A stretch of 64,000 bases of DNA from Blasia pusilla. Its lineage: Eukaryota; Marchantiophyta; Marchantiopsida; Blasiales. Shown piece by piece: positions 46,424 through 56,447 of this stretch. The stretch covers positions 7,998,001-8,062,000 of the forward strand of contig CM114273.1 of the NCBI GenBank assembly GCA_050084515.1. Reading direction: 5' to 3'. The notes under the pieces are model-generated. The model saw nothing but the letters and a program-made list of their open reading frames with translations. It was not told the DNA's origin and made no database searches. The position numbers were made by a program, and so were the translations under genes. The stretch's first letter is position 1. Each line of letters opens with the position of its first letter.

Positions 46424-49400
46424 ATGGCTGCAAGACGAGCATCTTTCAAGTTGTTAAAGGATGCACAGCAGCATCTAAATGTTGCCACGGGTTCTCACCC
46501 CTTGAGCCGCGAGGCGATTCGCGGGCCAATTCTATTTCGACGATCTTACGCCACAAAATCCGAGGTCCTTGCCTGATCATGATGATCTAGTCTAATTCTG
46601 AGTGCATTCTAAACACATGCATTGAAGTCGTTCCGCAACCGTCTGTTGGTAACGCACTCGTTACCCTGTGAAATAAAATTGTAGACTTCTATAGCCATTA
46701 GTTTTATATATTTATTTATTTATTTATTTATATTGTATTCATTTATTATAATATGCGGTGAAGAATACACAATCGAGTTGTGTCGGAACCATATGTGCAC
46801 AGGACAGAAAGAACTTGAAGATTGTCGGAGTCCTATACAAGGGCAAAGAGTACGCCGCCAATCCTGCGTTCCTGGGATGCGCGGAAAATGCTCTGGGCCT
46901 GCGAGAGTGGCTGGAGGGACTTGGTCATCAGTACATCGTCATAGACGATAAGGACGGTCCCAACTCCGGTGTGTGCCCTCAGTTGAATAGATCCTATTGG
47001 TTTAGACCACGCATGTCAAAAAGTCTTTGAAAGGTTGTGCAGATTCGAAACTATCAGCAGTTTTAATTTCTACTCCCTCTTCTACACATCTTCATTGTGC
47101 TCTACCATTTCTTCAGGACTTCAAACGACTCTTCCCCAGTAGTTAATGTTTCACGCTATTATGGTGTACTGCCACAGTTCTGTGGTGACTCCTGCTATTC
47201 CTAGGTGCTAGATCTATGTATGCCACAAATGATACCGGCTCATAAGTGTGACGATTAAGCTATGGCGTTGCAATTGAACCCATCTGCAGAGCTGGAGAAG
47301 CATATTCCCGATATGGACATCTTGATATCAACTCCGTTCCATCCGGCCTACATGACTCCAGAGAGAATCCAGAAAGCCAAGAAACTGAAACTGGCGCTGA
47401 CAGCAGGCGTGGGCTCGGATCACATCAACATACCAGCCGCGGACAAAGCCGGAATTATAGTTGCCGAGTGTACAGGTATGTGGAGGGTAATTAATTATCA
47501 TTCACATGATTAATTCGTAGTTTAACAACAGTGAAGATTTTTACCATACCATAGGATACAAATACATCGTCGAATACGTTTAATCGAGTGCCTCACACAA
47601 TTGTCCAGTATGTGATCCATCAAACCAAATTCCCCTGGCAGGCCTTCTATTGAGTTTTCTATTTGTCACTTGGCTGATTCAGGGTCTGGAAAAATTTGCA
47701 AGAAGTAACTCGCCCCTACTTTTGTTTCCCAGGCAAAGTAGGAGCAAGTTCTTTTAACCTGATGGGAGATTGTTACGAGAGTTCATGTCTTTTCGCGAGT
47801 ACACATCACTGTGATGAATTACACGCAGAGAAATTTTCACGCACTAAATGTTACGGGCAAGAAATGTAGTGCGTAAACTTTAATGAAGTTGATAAGATGT
47901 AATTTTGAATTTGTACAGGAAGCAACACGACTTCAGTGGCAGAGGACGAGCTTTTGAGGATTCTGCTATTAACGCGAAACTATCTTGGCGGATGGAAACA
48001 AATCACGGACGGAAAGTGGAATGTAGCGGCGATCGCATCGAACTCTTATGATTTGCGAGACAAAGTTGTGGGCACCGTCGGCGGCGGTCGGATCGGCCGT
48101 TTACTCCTCCAGCGCTTGAAGGTCTAAATCGACAGGATCATATCCCAAACTACCATCTCCTTTCTTCCCTACAATTGTGAATTGATCACTTCTACAAATT
48201 CAAAGTAAAGAGACTACCGGTGAAATATGCTTACAGCGATCTCACAGTGTCCTCTAATCCATTTCCGTTGGGGAGGATCCTTCGGACTGCAAGGAGCCCA
48301 AAATTTATGAAATTTTATGAATGATAAGGCGCTAACACGTTTTCCTACTAATAAATACTAGAATACTACATCATCATCATGAGGGAAAGACATCACTTAA
48401 TTTAGCTCTTTAGACCCTAAACGTGTGGAGGGCAGAAAAATACACTATGGTTGGAAGGTTTCTTAAAACTCCATCCTTTTTTAATTATTACATAGATAGA
48501 TGTGTTAAGTTGGAGGAAATTCTAGATAGCAAAGAATCACAAATTCCTGCTGTTGTTGGGGCTAACACGTTTCTTTACTAGGGCCTCTATGTTTGGCTGG
48601 AGAAGCTTTTCGACTCCAAGAAGCCACAAATTCATGAACAAATGCAACAGGCACTCACATTTTCCTTCAAATCCGTCTGTGTTTTTTGAGCAGCCTTTCG
48701 ATTGTAAGGAGCTTCTGTATTGGGATCGTCAATCAATCGGCGAGCAGCAGGAGAAGGAACTAGGGGTGAAGAGAGAAACGGACCTAGATACACTGCTTGC
48801 GAAGTGCGACATAGTGAGTGTAAATGTCCCCCTCACGGAAAACACGCGGTACGTTGTCTTTCCTTGTTGTCTACTCCAGGTCTTGTGACCTTATCCTCAT
48901 CATTAACCCGCGCGTTGGGCCTTATGTAAAAAATCTGACAAAAAGAGAACAATGGCACGATGGGTTACCGGAAAGAACAGGTGCCGAGCCCTAAGCTCGG
49001 CACCTGTTCTTTCCGTTAGTCATCATTAACCCGTGGACCCCTTAGTTCTAGAATCTAAATTAGACATATCACAGAGCTCAATGAGGAGTAGCTTTGAGTA
49101 CCCGTGCCCCCCTTAGTTCTAAATTAGCTAGATCATAGAAGTTAATGAGGAGTAGTACTGAGTACTACCGACTCAGTACCTGAGTAACCGTGCACCCCCT
49201 CAGTTCTAAATTAGATAGATCATAGATTGGACTAATCGAAAGGACAAGTGTCGAGCCCTAATATCTTGTTGTGAGGGATTCGGTAATGAGAGGGTTGTCA
49301 CAATAATAGGCCGAACCCAATGGAATTTTTAACAAGTATCCACTTTTTGTAAATTTGGAAGAGACCTTTATCATCCCAATAGCGGTCAACTCCGCGAGTC

Positions 49401-52400
49401 GGCGGACGGTTTTGGGCCGCAAGAGTGTGGCTCCGTCCGTCATTTTCTTTCCACCACAGCTAGGGCCGCTCACTTTGGAGTCCGGCCATAATAGTATAGG
49501 TACATTTTTCAAACCAAATAAAAGTAACATAAATTTGATTTCCTCGGAAAGGGATTTTTGTCGCCTTTCGGATTTCCTTACCTTCGGAAAAGAAAAAATA
49601 AACAGCAAACGCATCTCTCAGAATGGTGTGGATGTAAACATGGGCCGGACTTGCCGTGTGCAGCAATCCGTTCCGTGAAAACTTCTAACCGATGTGGAGA
49701 AAATTAGGGCTATTTCCAGCTGACGGACAAAGGTGCTCGAGTGTGGAATCTTCAAAAGATTCTTAAGATATTATTAAGGCATGCACTTTCGTATTTTTGT
49801 CCATGCTTCTCTTTGGCCTCAGATCCGTACTCATATTAAGGAGAGAATGATAAATTCAATAAAAACGCATGATGGAAGAGGTTTCCGCATTAAGGAAGAG
49901 GTTTTCGCATTCTTGAAGCCCTATATGCGTTCACATCGTGGCACGATCTCGGCCAGGTGACGTCCATGTTTAATTTACGCTCATTCTTACATTATCGCTT
50001 TCCATTTCCATCCATTAAAGCTTGGCACCAAAATACTAGTTGAGATAAGCTAGCCTTCAAAACAATATGAAAGGATTGAGTTGAAATATTTTTAGATTTA
50101 ATCGACCCTGGCCCTCATCCAGAGAGGAAGCTAATCAATTCACTATCTAGCGGTTTAATTGGAATACCTTTAGGATCAACTATCCCATCAGTTAAAGGTC
50201 CCCCACGTAGCTGCATAATTAGAGTATTTTTGGGTTGGTAATAAACCTATCAATCACTCGTATGAGGAGTACCGTTCAATTGCTCTAAGAAACCAAAATA
50301 TCTTTGAAAGAGCTGTTTTCAGAATTCCTAGTCAGGTGTCACTTTTCTACTTTGGCGCTGAAAATGTAGGGGTCAGGATGGAAGGAAGTACATCAACGTT
50401 CAGGAGCCCTTCAATTGTGACAGATATGACTGATTGCACAGGAATATGTTCGACAAAGAGAAGCTGAGCAAAATGAAGAAAGGAGCGTTCCTGGTGAACA
50501 ACGCTCGAGGGGCTCTTGTGGATGCGCAAGCTGTGAAAGAAGCGTGTGAGAGTGGGCAACTTGGAGGTGAGGTAGCTAAACCCCACGTGGAGCTTTCTGT
50601 TGAGGTCGCGGTTTTTCCGAGCTGAGAAATCGAAACAGCAACCATTCGAGGAAGAAATAAACGAGCAATAATCTTCCGGTCTAAAATCATTAATATTTCG
50701 AAGAAGTTGAAGAAATGAGGTTATAAATAATGGAGGTCTCCAGAAACCCGAAGAAAGAAGTTAAAATTGCTGATAAGGTACCTTATCGTATAGTATACTC
50801 GTGCGTCCTACCTAGAGTTTATAGACATAACTCACATTATCTCATAGGTGTCAAATCTATGTACTCGTTGGAGTCTTTTTTTTTTATGTCAAAACTATTT
50901 TTGGTCACAGGAAGAGAAATTGATGAAAGAGAGTGAACATTTAAATAGGGGTCCCTAACTAGTGTAATATACGTCAAATCTACTTTCCCCTCAATTGGCA
51001 GGTGCTCAATTTTGTACCATTGTAGTAAATACCATACAATGCACGAATACATTTAATAGTATGAAATGGAACACGTGGAAGGGAGGGTAGGTTTGACATA
51101 TTTTGCGCTGATGTACAGGTTTAAGTTATTTCTTGAAATGATAATTAACCCTCAAACGTCATTTTTAATCAATGTCAAAATAAGAGGAAGTTGAAAAGTG
51201 AAAACATTTGACACCTGTGGCAGACCGCTTATATATCGTAGGCTGCTCGGGTACACGATAGGGTAAGCACCTTACTAGTGATTTTAGCTTGTTTCTTCAT
51301 CTTTCTTTCGATGGATAGGGTAAGTACCTTACTAGTGGTTTTAGCTTGTTTCTTCATCTTTCTTTCGATGGTTTCCGGAGACCTTCGCTTGCAGGATGAC
51401 TTTCGCTCACTTGCAGTGCCTGGACAATCTAGATCTTAAGAGTGGGCTTTTGTCGTGGAGCAGGCTATAGCGGAGACGTGTGGAACCAGCAGCCACCTCC
51501 ACCGAACCATCCATGGCTTCATATGAAGAACCATGCTATGACTCCTCATCTTTCTGGCACCACACTCGACGCTCAGGCAAGTACTTCATCCTAATGAGTA
51601 GAATCCATCCAAGCAGGCATGCAGTTGGACTGTTTGTTTGTAAGTTACATCTACATCACTCCATAGCTGAGTGCCTTGAGATTTTTGGCATATGGGGCAG
51701 TTCTGTCCGTGCATGCATGGAAAGTGAAGCATGAAATGGTGAGTGAATTGAAGAATTAGTAAGTTTCTGGAAGGAGGAAAACTACAGTTTCAAGCAGCCA
51801 AGGACGGTGAAAGCGTATCCGTCTAATCTAGAAGAGGAGAACTTCGGAGAAATGGGGATGATACGAACTACACCACAAATACATTCTTTCTTTCTGAGCC
51901 AAATGTTAGAAAATTTTAAACGCTTAGCATCCCCAACTTGTAATGTTAATATAATGAATGCCTTCATTCTCCTTTAGAAAGATGTTTGATAATTTCGGTC
52001 CAACTATGAAACCTAACGCAACTAGAAAGGGTGGAGAAGTAGGGTATATGAACATTACCAAAACAAGCTTCTTTCCAAACCAGAACTTGAAAATTGTCAG
52101 GCGTTGAAACACTTTGAAAAGAACGTTGCAAAATTTTTCATTCGGAACGGACAGATGAAAAACACTTCCAGCACAAAATCACAACCTTTTATGGAAACGT
52201 GTGTCTGTCCAGGTACGAACAGGAGACCATCGATGTGTTAGACTGACGTGATGACCAACTACACCACGGAAACTTCTTCTTCCGAGCGAACTATGTCAAA
52301 TATATACGTACAAAATTAACGTAATAATAAATCATAATTCATGCTCCTTTTAACTTATGTTTGAATCCTCTTCATACTCCTTTTAACGTCCTAACAGTAA

Positions 52401-52840
52401 ACAAGTGGAGAGAGAAGAACGTAATAGTGGAGAGGCAGCTGCAGAAGTTTCACAAGGGCAGCCAAGCTCGGTGCCAGAAGTTGCTGTATCAGCGCGTAAC
52501 TGGAGACTTGATCACTAATGACACCACCGAAACAAGCTTTCTCAGATTGTCAGAATGATGACACTATGTGAAGTTCCTAGACTTGACTAAAGAATCTCTG
52601 GTAACCTTACTCCACTGCACTCAAAGTGATCCGACTAACATTTAGGGTATAAATCAAACTCCGACCATGCACCCAGTGTATGACAAGGAACTTGAATCCT
52701 GACCGTGCGAATGTTTCCATGATCAGGCGAGGTACGCAGCGGCAACAAAGCAAATGTTGGACCAATTTTTCAACAATGAAGATTTTGAACCGGCCAACGT
52801 AATCGCGAAAGATGGGAAGATCGCGCCCCAGTATGCCTGA
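46424..52840 (+). CDS. FDH: NAD+-dependent formate dehydrogenase, mitochondrial (8 exons, complete)
   Basis: Oxidises formate to CO2 in the matrix, reducing NAD+. Exons: 46424-46564, 46803-46968, 47290-47475, 47919-48121, 48694-48848, 50442-50566, 51464-51576, 52727-52840, all joining in frame to 400 residues (plant FDH is about 380). Exon 1 is a 47-residue Arg/Ser-rich presequence ending RRSYATKSE, with an in-frame TAG upstream at 46391. Visible active-site motifs: [30 protein letters not shown], the NAD fold GTVGGGRIG with [34 protein letters not shown] and MTPHLSGTT (catalytic His). The C-terminus is [11 protein letters not shown]. Intron 7 uses a GC donor (CAG|GCAAGT). Intron 1's donor (GAG|GTCCTT) is weak and is the least certain junction. 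Intron 5 (1.6 kb) carries hairpin and tandem repeats. All key residues are present, so the gene looks functional. Confidence 0.95.
46707..46732. repeat. (TTTA)n microsatellite in FDH intron 1
   Basis: About six TTTA units in the short first intron, upstream of the GTGCACAG acceptor. Confidence 0.9.
48241..48720. repeat. Degenerate duplications of the exon 5 acceptor region within FDH intron 4
   Basis: The true exon 5 start CCTTTCGATTGTAAGGAG (48694) has look-alikes at 48284 (CCTTCGGACTGCAAGGAG) and near 48608 (CTTTTCGACTCCAAGAAG). Flanking words are also shared: CTCACA, then AATCC, before the 48284 and 48694 copies, and GCTAACACGTTT at 48332 and 48561. This suggests old internal duplications of this exon edge. 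Confidence 0.55.
48969..49015. repeat. Perfect 21-bp inverted repeat in FDH intron 5
   Basis: Arms 48969-48989 and 48995-49015 are exact reverse complements with a 5-nt loop CCTAA. The left arm contains GAAAGAACAGGTGCCGAGC. A diverged copy of the left arm plus loop occurs near 49238 (GAAAGGACAAGTGTCGAGCC), without the right arm. Confidence 0.92.
49028..49228. repeat. Three degenerate ~70-80-bp tandem units in FDH intron 5
   Basis: A unit with ACCCGTGNNCCCC, TTAGTTCTAAATTAG, ATAGATCATAGA and AATGAGGAGTAG appears at about 49030, 49098 and 49187, with the last copy incomplete. It lies between the perfect hairpin and its half copy, so all may be parts of one composite element. Confidence 0.75.
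51257..51371. repeat. 57-bp tandem duplication in FDH intron 6
   Basis: Two nearly identical copies (GATAGGGTAAG...CTTTCTTTCGATG) start at 51257 and 51314, about 90 bp upstream of the exon 7 acceptor. They are polypyrimidine-rich and differ by two substitutions. Confidence 0.9.
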
Positions 52841-53116
52841 TTCCTACTTCCGAAGAACTTCAAAGCTTCAATAGAAATCTTTGCTGCAACTTTGTCTGGC
52901 ACTGCAAACAAGTAGTTGAATGGGCTATGTCATAGCTTTGTGAGCCCCGTGCTCTGGCTGGGAGTAGTGCAGAGACAGGCAGTACAGTGGCACCCGCGAA
53001 CATAGAATAAACCCGAATGACGGTGGAAGTGAGTGCACAGACAGGATTCACATGACACTCGAGCAATAATTTAATCTCTGCTGCACGTAAACTGTGATTG
53101 AAAATTGAAGTGAAGT
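52841..53116 (+). other. FDH 3' flank
   Basis: Presumed 3' UTR and downstream sequence of FDH. No further gene is seen. Confidence 0.4.
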
Positions 53117-53168
53117 AAATTCTCTCTCCCTCCTGGATTAACTGATAAGAGAGAGGGAGAGAGAATTT
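53117..53168. repeat. Perfect 16-bp hairpin downstream of FDH
   Basis: AAATTCTCTCTCCCTC at 53117 and its exact reverse complement at 53153-53168 flank a 20-nt loop, about 280 bp after the FDH stop. It could form in the 3' transcript of FDH if that is long. Confidence 0.88.
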
Positions 53169-56100
53169 TGAGTGAATCAATCTCTTCATTACGTGAATGT
53201 TGCTCTCCTTTTGGTATGCGACTGGTTTTCTTGAATCGAATGGTGGATTCACCAATCAACCCGCTCCTACCTCCTACTTCTGGGCATGCAGGGGTTAACA
53301 AATCTTCGTCGTCTTCGTTAGGAATGCCGTCTGTTTTGTCCGTTTTTCTCTTGATTCTAGAAAGTTATGCTTCTCTTCGTCATTTGGTCAACCCTCCATC
53401 CCATCTTCAGTTCCGGTAAAAGAAAAAAATCCCACATCGTTTCGATTGGAGCAACCCGTCTATTATTTCGTCTGCATCTTCTCCTCTCCGACTATTTTCA
53501 GCTAGAGTGTAGATGGGGCACGATGCATTTCATTGTTTCTTGCTGCACTGGATGTGTATCATGTATGCAGTGAACGCACAGATTTATCTGTTCTAATTCC
53601 TGCTAGACCGGAGCGCTAAATTGACGAGTTATACTCGATCACTTGACGATCTGGTCCTACTTACTAGAGGTTACTCTATATAATCCGCCCTGGAAATTGG
53701 TTTAGTCTTTTAGACTCATGTTGAACGAACGAAATAAAATAAAGTAAATGACACGGAAACAAAAGAAGTGGATATGTTTTAAAAAATGAAGGGAAAATTC
53801 GAAGGTTTCCTTCGGATAGTGGAGAGTAGCACGTTACAGGTTGAAACGATCAAAACGAGCGGGGTCTATGAACACTCCAGAAGTAATTCATGACAATTTT
53901 CTCCCATGGTGCGTCTAACTGAATCAACAGGAGAAAATGTGGCGGTTTTAATTTCGGATGCACCGGTTGCCTTTGACTGAACGTCGTATTACAATCCGGA
54001 CGCATACTGTTCCACTGAAACTCCTCAGAGACGATTCCACAAATTCTTGCAGAGAGCAAAAGATTCGCGCTCCGCTCGTAAAACTATGGATGTCAACTAC
54101 GAAGCTATGATGATATCTTGAAAATTTTAGTTCAGGAGATCTATATCAGAAAGAAGCTCGAATCCGCAAGCTTCTAATGAAACAAACCACTTTTCACTGC
54201 AATCGAATATGAGGTGCGAACGCTGCCGTCTTCCTGGAGAAAAATCTGGCCACATCCATCCCGAAGGTGGGAAGCTTAAATCCTCACGCTCTGACCGAAA
54301 CCAAACGCTTTATTTGCAAACCGATCTAAATGAAACTATGAGAGTTGTAAAGAGCAGAAAGTAGTTCGGGGCGAAGGACAATCCATCTCTAAGGATGAAG
54401 AAATTCATAACCAGAATGGAGAAAAAAATTGGGTTTAGATCCACTCGAAAGTGGGAAGCCTTAACCTCATGATGTTGTGAAGACCGAAGTCTATTCCCGT
54501 CCTTGTCGAGGGAGATGCTAACCTTCTCTCGGCTCAACGAACACAGCAGAGGTGTGCGACATGCGATATTTATAGAAACTAATTTAGTCTAACTCTCTGC
54601 TTATGGGTTTATTACTAAAAGTACCGCATATGCCTCGGACCTTGGACTTCCAGGTCTGGATCTTGGCCTATACATCAAATGAAATGAAACTGTATTGGCG
54701 AACGAAGCTTCGCCAAGAAGCTGCCTACGGACACGCAAATTCAATTTTGCACAGTTCCTTTGGGTTTTACAGTGCGAAATCATGTTCCGTTGCGTTCCTC
54801 CTGTTACGAACGTTGGACCACATTCAATGAAAAAAATCTCCGCTGTTCAAATTTATGGCGCTTTGGAATGTGAGTTGTAAGGTCGAAGACTTTCCGGATT
54901 TCCTCCCTGGAACTGCGAATGCAGCTGAGTTCAAACTTCAACTGCAGTATCATACAACATGGATCGTCGATAGGAGTACACATGTCCGGGAAACCACAGT
55001 AGTAGTGCTGCAGTGATTGAAGAAAAGGTGGCGTCGGTCTAAAGTGTCTCAGATTTGCTCGCGAGATCTTCCGGGAATAGATCCAGATTGCACGTCCATG
55101 ACAGCACCCTACGACATAGGGCGGTACATACATACATGGCAACGAAATTGCTCGAGAATATTTGGCGTTGCTCGATGGATGGAGGTCTATGCAGAGGCCG
55201 AAAAGAAGCCTGAGAGAGTGGGAAAAAAAAGGGGGTGTTTCGGAGAATCGGGGGTACAAAAGAGGGTACTCAGAAAGAGAAAAGGCCATGAGTGCGTACT
55301 AGAAATGCTTCCAACACCGGATATGATTGAAGTGGCGAGTGATGGTGAACTGATAATTACCATGATAACTTCGCTCGATCTCAATCGGATCCGGCTAATC
55401 GTCAGGTGAGTGATTCTCTTTAGACTACTCGCGAACAATGTCCGTGCTATCATCTTTGATCATGTCTTCATAGTTCACTTATGGACTCTTGTGGTCTACT
55501 TAAAGCTTTTCACTACGTGAAATTGGCTGGATTCAGCATATACACCTGGGTTCCTTCTCGTCTTATGATGTGAGCTATCTATGTCCCATATCAGGGTAGC
55601 ACAAACACATTGCAGGAATTTTTCTGGCGTTGCTTACTCCATAGACCCATGCATCTTTACGAGTTGATGAATAGCAGAGTCTCACACATAAAGACGCATT
55701 ACATATTTTGTGGATCCGCTCCATCTGCTCAGGTAGGTGAGACATTTGCATATAGGGGCAACACCATTGCTCTGACCTCGGAGGCTACTCCAGATTGGTT
55801 TCAACAGATCACAGAGAGTGTTCTACTTTGCCTGGAGCTCTCAGAGGTGCTTGGGAAAATTCACAACTGCAGAAGCATGCAGCTACACTGACACCCTTGC
55901 CTCGACACAAGGTGTGATACTTCCCATATTTCTTACTCGCATGAACAAGATTATTTGCTTGCCAATCAACTTGTCTCTATTATAGTATAATTGAACTTAA
56001 CTCTTTAACTTGAGAACCTTGAAGGTGGCCAGGAACATTATTTCTGTGTTTGATAAGTCACCATTCCAAGCTACTTGAAGACGAGTCACATTCACTACTT

Positions 56101-56447
56101 GTAGACTTTCAAGAACCTATCAGCTGCAGATTCAAGTAATATCCTGTTCCTTCAAATGGGTGATTTCCAGCTGATACACCGAATGATATGGAACTGATAA
56201 TGCTCAGCTGTATCAGCTGATACACCCATTTGTTGTAGATAACATATGAGGGGAAGCAAACTCAAGAGAAGCTGTGAACTGCCCTGAACCGTGACGGTCA
56301 CAACGTGCACATTCCGAGATTTGTAAAGCTACTGTAGCATGCCTGCTGCAGTTAAAGAGGAAAAATATGAAGGACACCTTCTCCTAATTCACAATCTTCC
56401 CACTGCAACTCGTTTGATGTTCCAGAGTCAATAGATTTCCCTCCATC
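53169..56447. other. Intergenic with one exon-like plus-strand frame
   Basis: Most of this stretch shows no gene. 55017-55405 is open on the plus strand (basic, with WRRSKVSQICSRDLPG and MLPTPDMIEVASDGELIIT) and ends at a strong donor CAG|GTGAGT at 55405. A possible continuation is the open segment at 55610-55891. I recognise no domain, and exon status is uncertain. On the minus strand a TATAAATA box lies at 54574-54567, pointing into a short frame (SREKVSISLDKDGNRL) that is not otherwise supported. Near 56150-56230 TATCAGCTGATA palindromes recur. Confidence 0.35.

Noticed and set aside
48553-48888. 111-codon frame over FDH intron 4 and exon 5
   Set aside because: Only the part from 48694 matches FDH. 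The upstream part is intron with duplicated exon-edge sequence.
54310-54574. Minus-strand gene behind a TATAAATA box
   Set aside because: The frame is short, has no domain and no supported exons. The TATA word can arise by chance in AT-rich DNA.
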